This document shows positions 8,711 to 16,257 of a stretch of DNA of 64,000 nucleotides, in pieces. The notes under the pieces were generated by a model that saw nothing but the letters and a program-made list of their open reading frames with translations, was not told the DNA's origin and searched no databases. The stretch comes from Shimia sp047124445 (lineage in GTDB: Bacteria > Pseudomonadota > Alphaproteobacteria > Rhodobacterales > Rhodobacteraceae). Location of the stretch: the NCBI RefSeq assembly GCF_047124445.1, contig NZ_CP138921.1:62001-126000 (forward strand), read 5' to 3'. The position numbers were made by a program, and so were the translations under genes. Within the stretch, counting starts at the first letter, position 1, and every line of letters starts with the position of its first letter.

Positions 8711-9982
8711 TTGGATCTCAAATTTTTTGCTCTCCGGTCTAGAGCTGTTCTTGGTGCCGTAAGTGCTTTGGTGTTGGCAATCTCAATGGCGCCTACCAAC
8801 GCAGAACCTTTGTTCAATGTCACCGTTACGAGCAATGGCACTACGACGGAAACGTCCTTCACAAATGCCGTTGATTTTATTGATCAAACAACCACGTCGG
8901 AAGGCCTAACAGGCCTGAATCCCGCTTACACAATTTCTTCGATCGCCACAGTGATGGGAGACTTCCGAGGGGTCGACTACTCCCTTACATACCCTGATAG
9001 GGGATCTACGCTGATTTTCGAAATACCCGATTTGGACATCAGTCAAACGTTTTCGGAGGCCACTCGTGAAGCGAGCGAGGATGCATTAGACGACTATTTG
9101 GTCACTAACCAAGACAACATTCTGACAAGGCTTGGCGAGTTCTTAGTACGGACAACAGCGACGGATCCTGTCGCCGGCAACCCGGCGTCATTGCAAGCGA
9201 ACATGATCTCCAGTGACTTTGGTCTTGGCTCAGGCTTTGGCGGGAACGGTAGTGTGAAGGTGAATGATGACAACACTGTCGAAGAGACGTCTGGTGGCAT
9301 CCCTGGCTTAGCAGCCCGCTTGGGGCGGTTTTCAGTAGACGGGAATGACGGCACAGTAATTGAGCTGCCTCTTTCCTATGTGAAACCACTGGCGGATCCG
9401 CGTTGGGCGGTCGTTCTGGAAATGCCGCTGACCTATGTCGATATTGGTGGTTCGCAGTCCTATTCGGCGTCTCTTGGAGGTGGCTTGCGCGTTCCCGTGT
9501 TAGATAACTGGTCCTTGACCCCAAGTGTGCGTGTTGGCGGCGTGGGATCAGACGATTTTGGGGCATTTGCCTTTATGTATTCGGGTTCGGTCACATCCTC
9601 ATTCCGGTTCACAGCCATGGGGCTGGATTTTAATCTCGGCAACATGCTCAGCTATATTTCTACGACTGGTAGTCCCAATGACGGAGAAAAAAGCCCAGAT
9701 TATGATCTGCAAAATACAGTGACTCGAAACGGTTTGTCAGCGTCGGGACGCACTAACTGGCGGTTGTTCGATCAGCCAACCACTTGGGAAGCTTCCATCG
9801 TCAATACGCAGATTTTTGGCGATGACATTTACATTGATAATTTCACTGACTTTGCCATTTCGCTTGGAACGGTGCAGTCGCGGAATGGGTTGACATGGGA
9901 CGCCGCGCGACTTGGCATAACTTACACGATTGGGAACCACGGGTTTAAAAAGGTTAACGTCAATTTTGGGTACAAGTTTTAG
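8711..9982 (+). CDS. Secreted beta-barrel (autotransporter-like) outer-membrane protein
   Basis: 423 aa from a TTG start at 8711, chosen because GGAGG ends 5 nt upstream and because translation then begins directly with a signal peptide (Lys-Arg charged start, hydrophobic 'AVLGAVSALVLAISMA', cleavage near 'TNAEP'). An in-frame ATG at 8627 would bury the signal. The mature protein is rich in alternating hydrophobic strands from about residue 220 and ends 'NVNFGYKF', with aromatic residues at the outer-membrane insertion positions. No catalytic motif recognised. The 239 bp before it holds a weak 63-codon ORF with no ribosome site. It lies between the kinase and caspase genes, so it may be part of the same envelope module. 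Confidence 0.7.
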   Translation: MDLKFFALRSRAVLGAVSALVLAISMAPTNAEPLFNVTVTSNGTTTETSFTNAVDFIDQTTTSEGLTGLNPAYTISSIATVMGDFRGVDYSLTYPDRGSTLIFEIPDLDISQTFSEATREASEDALDDYLVTNQDNILTRLGEFLVRTTATDPVAGNPASLQANMISSDFGLGSGFGGNGSVKVNDDNTVEETSGGIPGLAARLGRFSVDGNDGTVIELPLSYVKPLADPRWAVVLEMPLTYVDIGGSQSYSASLGGGLRVPVLDNWSLTPSVRVGGVGSDDFGAFAFMYSGSVTSSFRFTAMGLDFNLGNMLSYISTTGSPNDGEKSPDYDLQNTVTRNGLSASGRTNWRLFDQPTTWEASIVNTQIFGDDIYIDNFTDFAISLGTVQSRNGLTWDAARLGITYTIGNHGFKKVNVNFGYKF

Positions 9983-10055
9983 TTTGAGTGTCAGCGCCTT
10001 GTTTTGGCCAAGTAAAGGCTGCTGACGCTTATTCGTGTGAGGGGAGGATAAACAG

Positions 10056-11678
10056 GTGTCGAACGCTGGGACATCACGCCCAGAGACCCGAACTAAAAGG
10101 GGATTAAAAGCCGCCGCGGTCTTTTTTGCAGCGGCAGTGATCTGGCAAGTTTCGGCCCTCGCCGCATTTGCCTCGGACAGAGTTGCGTTGCTGGTTGGTA
10201 ATGGAAACTTTGATAACCCAGCGCTGTCTCTTGCCAATCCATCCAATGACGTAAACGATTTGGAAGCGGCGTTGTCTGCTTTAGGATTTCGGGTGTCTGT
10301 TTTGCGGGATGGTACGCGTCAGCAGATGTTGGAAGAGTTGTCTCGATTTACAATCGCGGCCAAAGGCGCGGAAGTCGCGCTGTTCTTTTTTGCGGGGCAT
10401 GGTGTTCAGTATACGGGGGAAAACTACCTCATAGGTCGCGATTTTTCAGTTGCTGAAACGCGCACTCTTCTGAGCAGTTCCGTAACGCTTTCTGAAATTC
10501 GTCGCGCTTTGGAGCGCGCCCGTCCGAAGACTGGATTGATCTTTGTTGACGCGTGCCGGGATGCTCCTTTTGACATTGCGGAAATTGAGCAATCGGGGTT
10601 GGCGCGAACTTCGGGCGGGGCGGGGCTTATGTTTGTTTATTCAACGGATCCGGGCAATGTGGCCTTTGACGGTGCGGGTCGAAACAGCGTCTTCACCGCC
10701 GCTTTGCTTGACCATATTAAAACACCAAACTTGGATGTACGTCTCTTGATTGGTCGGGTCAGGCAGCAGGTCGTGATCAAAACAGCGGGCAAACAGGTGC
10801 CATGGGTCGAGGAAGCTTTGCTAAACGAGCTAACGTTTGCTCAGACCGAGGGGCTATCCGGTCCCCGCGATCCGGTGGTCGCAGATATGCAGCGTTGGCA
10901 AATGGTCGCGCAGGATGGGAGTCTTGAGGCTGTTCAAGGATATTTGGCGACATACCCAAATGGTACGTACGCAGACATCGCTGCTTCGATTTTGGCTCTT
11001 GGAGGCAGCTCGGCGTCAAAAGCCGCTTCCCAAACATCATTGGAAATTGTGGGTGACAACCCGGATGCGGCAATTGCTGCCTTACAAATGCTTGGGTTTG
11101 TGCCGCCCGACATGTCGCCAAAGACCTTTGGTGATGCTGAACTGGGAGCGGCTTTTGAGCGGTATCAGTCTACCGCTACGGCAACAGGAGATGCTGATTT
11201 TGGCAGGATGATAGACGACGCTACACGGTTGTCGATGATGTTGGCCTCAACCACGGCGCAACGGATGCGTACCGATCTTGTCGCCCTGAACGGAGTCGAA
11301 CGCACTTTGACTATCGCAGAAGATGCCTTGAGGGACTTTGAGGCTATCGCGGCGGGCAACGATGAATATCTTGCAGAGTTGACACAGGCGAGGCGCGATG
11401 TGGCAGCAATAAGGGACGCGCGGGACACCGTATTGGAACGATTAGACGGCAGCCGGCAGTATTATCGCAGTTTATTGGATCAGTCCGTTTTGTTTGTCCC
11501 AGAAGACGCCTCACTTGCTTTGCTTAACTTCAGCGGGGGCACACGTGGTGCGCTAAACGTTAATCAGCGGGCGATGGCCGACACGGGCCAGTTTTTGAAA
11601 CATGTCCACAGTTCCAGAATTTCCGAGGTGGGCAGCATGTTCTGGCTCACCGATTTTCTCCCCAAGCAGAAAGAGTGA
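10056..11678 (+). CDS. Secreted caspase-family (C14) protease
   Basis: 540 aa from GTG 10056, which has GGGAGGA about 8 nt upstream. A long N-region and hydrophobic segment (18-38) followed by 'AFAS' form a signal peptide or anchor. Residues about 41-265 are a caspase p20-like domain: 'RVALLVGNGNF', catalytic His115 in 'FAGHGVQ' and Cys167 in 'FVDACRDAPF', then 'MFVYSTDPGNVAFDGAGRN'. After it come a short helical repeat with 'GYLATYPNGTYADIA' (as found after bacterial caspase domains) and a coiled-coil C-terminal third. The stop is 4 nt before the next start, so the lipoprotein gene is surely co-transcribed. The His/Cys dyad is intact. Substrate unknown. Confidence 0.85.
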   Translation: MSNAGTSRPETRTKRGLKAAAVFFAAAVIWQVSALAAFASDRVALLVGNGNFDNPALSLANPSNDVNDLEAALSALGFRVSVLRDGTRQQMLEELSRFTIAAKGAEVALFFFAGHGVQYTGENYLIGRDFSVAETRTLLSSSVTLSEIRRALERARPKTGLIFVDACRDAPFDIAEIEQSGLARTSGGAGLMFVYSTDPGNVAFDGAGRNSVFTAALLDHIKTPNLDVRLLIGRVRQQVVIKTAGKQVPWVEEALLNELTFAQTEGLSGPRDPVVADMQRWQMVAQDGSLEAVQGYLATYPNGTYADIAASILALGGSSASKAASQTSLEIVGDNPDAAIAALQMLGFVPPDMSPKTFGDAELGAAFERYQSTATATGDADFGRMIDDATRLSMMLASTTAQRMRTDLVALNGVERTLTIAEDALRDFEAIAAGNDEYLAELTQARRDVAAIRDARDTVLERLDGSRQYYRSLLDQSVLFVPEDASLALLNFSGGTRGALNVNQRAMADTGQFLKHVHSSRISEVGSMFWLTDFLPKQKE

Positions 11679-11682
11679 ACCG

Positions 11683-12108
11683 ATGCCAAAATTTCGTATG
11701 TCGCCCGCAATTACCGTTGGCCTTTCAGTGTGCCTTTTGTCTGCTTGTGAAACTTCTGACGATCCTGCTGACGGCGGTTTTGTCTCCGGAGTTGCGGGCA
11801 TCACCTCAGGTACATACCAGGCGCGAGTGGACACCCTCGAAGCACAGGCCGCGGCGGAACAGGAACGCAACGCGGATTTGAGGCGACAAATCAACGCTGC
11901 GGAGGCTGATTTGTCCTACCAGCAGTCCAAACTCAAAGTGCAATTGGCGTCAACGCAAGGGGTTAGCAGGCAAATGTCCAGCGAAGTCAATCGCGTGATA
12001 ACCTATGTGCCGCCGACGCAAAACTCGGACGCCAAGCTTTCGGACTTGCAGCGTACCATCGCGGAGGCCAAGTCTCTGAGCGTCGAGTTGGCGCAGCTCT
12101 CCAATTGA
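11683..12108 (+). CDS. Small coiled-coil lipoprotein
   Basis: 141 aa. Start ATG 11683 follows the caspase-like gene stop by 4 nt with an AGAAAGAG Shine-Dalgarno-like stretch. The N-terminus is a lipoprotein signal: hydrophobic 'AITVGLSVCLLSAC' with lipobox LSAC. From about residue 45 the chain is a charged, Gln/Ala-rich heptad-like coiled coil ('ARVDTLEAQAAAEQERNADL'). No known enzymatic family. It is translationally linked to the caspase-like protein and probably acts with it in the periplasm. It converges on a second lipoprotein gene 8 nt away. Confidence 0.72.
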   Translation: MPKFRMSPAITVGLSVCLLSACETSDDPADGGFVSGVAGITSGTYQARVDTLEAQAAAEQERNADLRRQINAAEADLSYQQSKLKVQLASTQGVSRQMSSEVNRVITYVPPTQNSDAKLSDLQRTIAEAKSLSVELAQLSN

Positions 12109-12116
12109 GTTTGAGA

Positions 12117-12746
12117 CTATAGATCAACCGCCAGGGCTTCGGCCACAGAACGCATCTCTGAAATACGCTTGCTTAAAGTTGCCATTTCCTGGTTCATGGA
12201 TGCAGTTTGGTATCCCTGCGACGACAAAATCGAGCGGGTTTCGGAAAAGAGCTCATTGTAGTTTTCTCCGACTTTTAGGGTTTCCGCTGCCTCGCGGGAC
12301 AAACGGGCATCCCGCGTCGCGTCGGGCTGCGGTCGGTTTTGTTTTTCTTTCAGGGCGGCACGCATCGCTTGAAGGCTGTCTTCCATTCTGGCGTTGGTGC
12401 GCTGAAGGTCCGAAAAAACCTCGGTAAGAAGGCGCTCTTGTTGTGAGTATTTTTGCTGTAGTGACCTTACGTATGACCCTGCCGTGACACCGGCCACGAA
12501 CCCAATTTGTGCCCCTCGGAATCCACCCTCGGACCCGTCAATTAACGCGCCTATTGCCGCGCCGGCGGCTGCACCAATCAGCGCGCCTTCGCCAACGGTG
12601 CGCTGCAAGGCTTCTCGACTTTCCCTTAGTTGTTTTTCTGAATCTGTCTCTGGTTCCCAGGTCATCACCTCGCCGCTGTCACAGGAGGCCAAGACAAATG
12701 CGCTTCCGAACACCAAAAAACAGCGTCTTCCGATAGTATTTTCCAT
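12117..12746 (-). CDS. Glycine-zipper coiled-coil lipoprotein
   Basis: 209 aa with start ATG 12746, chosen over an in-frame start 117 nt upstream because GAGGA precedes it and it begins directly with a lipoprotein signal ('CFLVFGSAFVLASC', lipobox LASC). A glycine-zipper stretch with repeated GxxxG/AxxxG spacing ('GEGALIGAAAGAAIGALIDG') follows at about residues 52-90, then a long charged coiled coil. Glycine-zipper lipoproteins insert into or line the outer membrane. It converges on the other lipoprotein gene and shares its architecture of lipobox plus coiled coil, although no clear sequence similarity is visible. Confidence 0.75.
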   Translation of the reverse strand: MENTIGRRCFLVFGSAFVLASCDSGEVMTWEPETDSEKQLRESREALQRTVGEGALIGAAAGAAIGALIDGSEGGFRGAQIGFVAGVTAGSYVRSLQQKYSQQERLLTEVFSDLQRTNARMEDSLQAMRAALKEKQNRPQPDATRDARLSREAAETLKVGENYNELFSETRSILSSQGYQTASMNQEMATLSKRISEMRSVAEALAVDL

Positions 12747-13723
12747 AATCCCAATCCTCAAAATTCGATCGTGCTTTGTGGATGTCAATGAGGAAGCGAT
12801 GATCTTTCCCTTGACATAGTCGTGGAGAGAAATGTCCCAACGATGCTTTGCAAACGCGCTCAAATTGCGCTGTTTGAAACCATCTTACACCAAATCGCGC
12901 GTCACGCGCAGGAAATGGGGTAACTCATTTTGGATATTGTGAGATCTTATAACAGATTGCCGCTCCTGCTTGACGCCGGCGCCAGTGGGATACACTCATC
13001 CGGTTTGATCTGACAGGTTTTTTGGCACGTCGCATCCGCCCAAAGAGGGGAGACGAGACCGCCACGAGGTTGAGCGATCGGGTGAACAATATCTGGACCG
13101 GACTGGACGGCTTGAAGGGCGAAGACAGCGTTGCTGAACGATGTCGGCGTGAGGACATAGCTGGGGGCCGCGACCAAAGCGAGCCAAAAGTTCCTCGAAG
13201 TTGGGAGGAACTTTTGGCACGAGCCGCGGCGCGGACCTGGAAACAGTTGGGCGCAAAGTGCAGCGCCGTGTGGCTCGCGATTTTGGAGTAGGTGGTTGCA
13301 GAACAGATCCTTGAACTGCGCCAGCTTCACCGTAAGTCCACACTTCCGCATCCGGCAAAATCAAACATGTCCATACAGGAAAAAACGTTACCCCAGATCA
13401 GTTCCTGAACGCCCAGGCTACGTCAGGCGCCTCTGAGGAGCAGCTCCTCGGGGGCGATATCGACCTCAATTCCCGGTTGGTCTAGACCGCGCAAAAGACC
13501 CTGGGTCATACTCCCTGGCCGCGCTCTTACCCATAACACCTTGGTTTGAGCTGAATGTTACTATCGTGATTCGGTTAAGGTTATTGCGCACCCCAAGAGA
13601 GCATCCTTGGAGATGAGTAACTGGCTAGCGCCCCTCAACGTCCTGACGTTTACACGTGGTGTGTGTAGGCGAAAATCAGTCGATTATTGAAGAAAATGCG
13701 TCTAAACAATCACTTGCAGAGGC
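12747..13723. other. 977-bp region without a recognisable gene
   Basis: No convincing CDS. Short ORFs on both strands lack ribosome sites and family signatures. An open stretch at 13336-13482 on the plus strand (49 codons, no start) has a gene-like composition with a run 'SGASEEQLLGGDIDLNSR' and could be debris of a lost gene. A strong hairpin sits at 13183-13218 and a smaller GAGGAG-CAG-CTCCTC hairpin near 13434-13448. The region separates the T6SS-linked block from the degenerate efflux block, consistent with a decayed insertion, but nothing identifies its source. Confidence 0.5.
13183..13218. repeat. Perfect 14-bp inverted repeat (hairpin)
   Basis: GCCAAAAGTTCCTC at 13183-13196 and its exact complement at 13205-13218, separated by 8 nt (GAAGTTGG). 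No T tract follows on either strand, so it is not a standard terminator. It is not beside a gene end. Role unknown. Confidence 0.7.
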
Positions 13724-14683
13724 ATGGCTGCTGGAGTGGCCAGTTTGGGGATGGGGAACATGACGCGTAGCAAACCTGTTCAACTCGTGTTGGCGCAGAA
13801 TGACACAACGGTTTTGCAAACCAAGGAAGTTGATATTCGCGTGTCCAAGTCGACGAACACAGTGCCATCCGGAAACCAGTGGGGGCTAACGCACTTTCAA
13901 ACCCGCGGCCCAGATGTTGTGGAGGTCAAAAGTGATCGCGATCCTGGCTATTTGTTCTCCTTGGTCCGCCTGTCGGGGGCGTTTGGCGTCGAATTGGATC
14001 ACGGGGTCACCTATGATGACGCCTCGACGGGATTGACACGCCCGTGGAAGGCGGACGCCCGGTTTCAGTTTTTTACAGATGACAGCGAGATTTTCACAAC
14101 TCTGGCGCCTTATGATGTCGTGGGGCAATGATTCGGGGATCGTCTTCCGAAAGAGCTTCAGGGCATCATGTGTCTGTCAAAGCGGGAGACCATCCATAGG
14201 CCCTGTGCCACGCCAGCACATGTGCTCTCTGCGTTGCGCGGCGCGCTGTTGAGCCCGTCGCCTGTGCGGCCAATGTTGGTTGAGGCGTCGGCGATGCAAC
14301 TTATGGCGCATCGGATCGAATATTTCTGTCGCGCAGAGCATCGCGCCGTTTCAGTCCGGGAGGCGCAGGCGGCGCGGGATGCCCATGACTTTATGTGCCG
14401 TCACCTCCAGAGATCTCCGACCGTGGCGGAGATCGCAGCAGTTTGCCGAATTCCGGCCCGCCGCCTGGAATTGGCTTACCGGGACGTCTTTGGGGTTAGC
14501 CTCTACAACAATATGGTGACGTTACGTTTTGATGCCATGTGCGCCGCTTTGCGGGAAGGTGTGCCGGTCAAGCGGGTGGCACATCAGTTCGGCTATGCCA
14601 ATCCGAGCAACTTCACATACGCCTTTCGGAAAAAGATGGGAATGCCACCGCGTCAATGGTTGCAGCATTTTGGGCGGCACTGA
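13724..14683 (+). pseudogene. AraC-family (PchR-like) regulator interrupted by one in-frame TGA
   Basis: Two ORFs, 13724-14131 and 14168-14683, are in the same frame and separated only by a single TGA at 14129-14131. Reading through gives about 319 aa: an N-terminal sensor-like half ('GYLFSLVRLSGAFGVELDHG'), a linker ('FGDRLPKELQGI') and a C-terminal AraC/XylS double helix-turn-helix ending 'VKRVAHQFGYANPSNFTYAF'. That is the usual length of PchR-type regulators, whereas the 171-aa downstream ORF alone would lack the sensor half. Most simply the TGA was TGG or CGA. The true start could be 13724, 13751 or 13760. Alternatives: a sequencing error, or translation of a free DNA-binding half from ATG 14168. 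It precedes the efflux genes and likely controlled them. Confidence 0.75.
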
Positions 14684-15129
14684 AAAAGCGCCTTTCTGAG
14701 GCCCCTTGGGGCAGGGATCAACAGTTTTTGCGGGATTTCAACAGTTTCAACGTGTGACCCATCTGCGGCTGTCCTCTAGTCTGTGTCGGTGCTCACGGAA
14801 CCTGCTGCATGTAGAAACGGCAGCGCCGCCTGGGAAGACTTCGTTGGAAACCGGTAGTTCGGTTGCGGGGAGGTCTTTCTGTACGGCTGGCGTCACGCAG
14901 GACAGGAGCGGAACCAGATTGAGGCAATTGCAATGGCGGAAAAGTGTAGATCTGTCGCGACGATGGGGAAACTGAGTTTGAGGTCAGCTGTCAGGCGACG
15001 GCTGATAGCCAAGTAACCCCCTCACTTTCCATTCTTCTTTGGCGGGCCCGCTGTCGTTTTGTCTTCTGGTTTCATTCGGGGCAGGAGCGCGGTTGACCCG
15101 ACTTTGAGCAAGCACACCGAGTCTCCCCA
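14684..15129. other. 446-bp intergenic region upstream of the efflux adaptor
   Basis: No credible CDS on either strand. It contains a tandem CAACAGTTT repeat (described separately) just after the regulator gene, and a short GCCCC-TT-GGGGC palindrome around 14701-14712. The efflux promoter is presumably in here, but no clear -35/-10 pair was recognised. Confidence 0.5.
14714..14747 (+). promoter_or_regulatory. Tandem direct repeat, possible AraC-type operator
   Basis: GGGATCAACAGTTT at 14714-14727 is repeated as GGGATTTCAACAGTTT at 14732-14747; the CAACAGTTT cores start 20 bp apart. AraC/XylS regulators typically bind direct repeats about two helical turns apart, so this is a candidate site for the adjacent broken regulator. 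It lies 383 bp before the adaptor start, farther than usual. Confidence 0.4.
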
Positions 15130-16257
15130 ATGTCCTATTGCGCCTTTTTGCGACTGTGGCCGATGATTGCCTTTCTTGCGGCCTGCAAACCTCAGGCCAC
15201 CGCTGCGCCGTCGTCGGACACAGTTTTGCGCAGCGTCAAAACCACAGCCGTTGTGATGCGATCCCGTTCTGAAACGCGTCACTACCCTACGGTGCTGGAA
15301 CCCAAGTCGCTTGTGGCTTTGTCATTTGAAATTGGTGGCCGTGTCACCGACATCGACCTGCGCATCGGTCAGCATGTGGAGAAAGGGGAAACGCTTGCGA
15401 CCATTGAGCCGGTCAACCTGGACATCCAGTTGGGGCAGGCCAGGGCGGCTTTGATCGAGGCGCGGGCCTATGCGGTGAATGCGCAGGAAGAAGCCGCGCG
15501 GCAAATAGACCTGTTTGAGCGCAAGGTTGTGTCAAAGGCGTATCGCGACCGGGCCATTACCACTTTCAAGCAAGCCAATGCACGTCTGGAGCAGATGCAA
15601 AGCAACGTGGATTTGCTACAAGAGACCCGTGATGATGCGGAACTCCGTGCGCCGTTTAATGGCGTCATTGCCAGTGTCGATGTCCAAGATTTTGCGGGGG
15701 TCCGTCCGGCGCAACCGGTGTTGACCTTATATGAAGAAGGCCACTTGCAAGCACAGGTGCTTGTCTCAGCTCAGGTGGCGCAGTCGCTTGAGATCGGGCG
15801 TGCCGTTTCAGTGGTTGCAACGGGGGGGCGTGCCGAAGCGCTACCGGCCCGGGTGACTGAAATTGGCAGAAGGGCGGCACATGTGGCCGCGTTTCCGGTT
15901 GTGATCACGCTGTCTGATACAAATTTTGAGTTGCGGGCAGGGACCCCGGTTGAGGTGGCGATTGACGTGCTGACAGGGCATGACGAAAAACTCCTCGCCT
16001 TGCCGCGCGACAGTTTGTTTGCACCGGGTGTAAGGCGTCAGGACGCGACGAGTTTTGAGGCGCAGGTGTTTGTGTTTGTTCCCAAGGGCGACATGTCGGG
16101 AACGCTGGATGCGCGTTCGGTGTCGGTTGTCGCAGCGGCCGGAGATCAGGTCTTTGTCACCGGGAGGTTGGCTGAGGGAGAACATGTGGTCACTGCCGGC
16201 GTTGCGTTTCTGCGCGACACGCAAGCCGTTCGCCGGTTTCAAGGCAGAGATCTATGA
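15130..16257 (+). CDS. RND efflux periplasmic adaptor (membrane fusion protein)
   Basis: 375 aa with a lipoprotein signal ending 'IAFLAAC'. Order of domains: lipoyl/barrel-sandwich half ('LSFEIGGRVTDIDLRIGQHV'), an alpha-helical hairpin at about 105-165, the second lipoyl half ('LRAPFNGVIASVDVQDFAGV'), beta-barrel and membrane-proximal domain. This is the HlyD/MexA architecture that links an RND pump to an outer-membrane channel. The start has no obvious Shine-Dalgarno; an internal ATG 33 nt downstream would still keep the lipobox. The stop overlaps the pump start (ATGA). The pump is frameshifted, so this adaptor may now lack a partner. No TolC-type gene is present. Confidence 0.88.
   Translation: MSYCAFLRLWPMIAFLAACKPQATAAPSSDTVLRSVKTTAVVMRSRSETRHYPTVLEPKSLVALSFEIGGRVTDIDLRIGQHVEKGETLATIEPVNLDIQLGQARAALIEARAYAVNAQEEAARQIDLFERKVVSKAYRDRAITTFKQANARLEQMQSNVDLLQETRDDAELRAPFNGVIASVDVQDFAGVRPAQPVLTLYEEGHLQAQVLVSAQVAQSLEIGRAVSVVATGGRAEALPARVTEIGRRAAHVAAFPVVITLSDTNFELRAGTPVEVAIDVLTGHDEKLLALPRDSLFAPGVRRQDATSFEAQVFVFVPKGDMSGTLDARSVSVVAAAGDQVFVTGRLAEGEHVVTAGVAFLRDTQAVRRFQGRDL

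Noticed and set aside
13022..13291. 89-codon plus-strand ORF and overlapping minus-strand ORFs in the gene-free region
   Set aside because: Several frames are open together because of GC content; none has a ribosome site or a family motif, and the strong hairpin lies inside.
14129..14131. TGA read as selenocysteine in the AraC-like gene
   Set aside because: AraC regulators are not selenoproteins and no SECIS-like hairpin is seen directly after the codon; a nonsense mutation or read error is simpler.
14701..14712. GCCCC-TT-GGGGC as a terminator of the AraC-like gene
   Set aside because: Two-base loop, short stem and no T tract; too weak to call.
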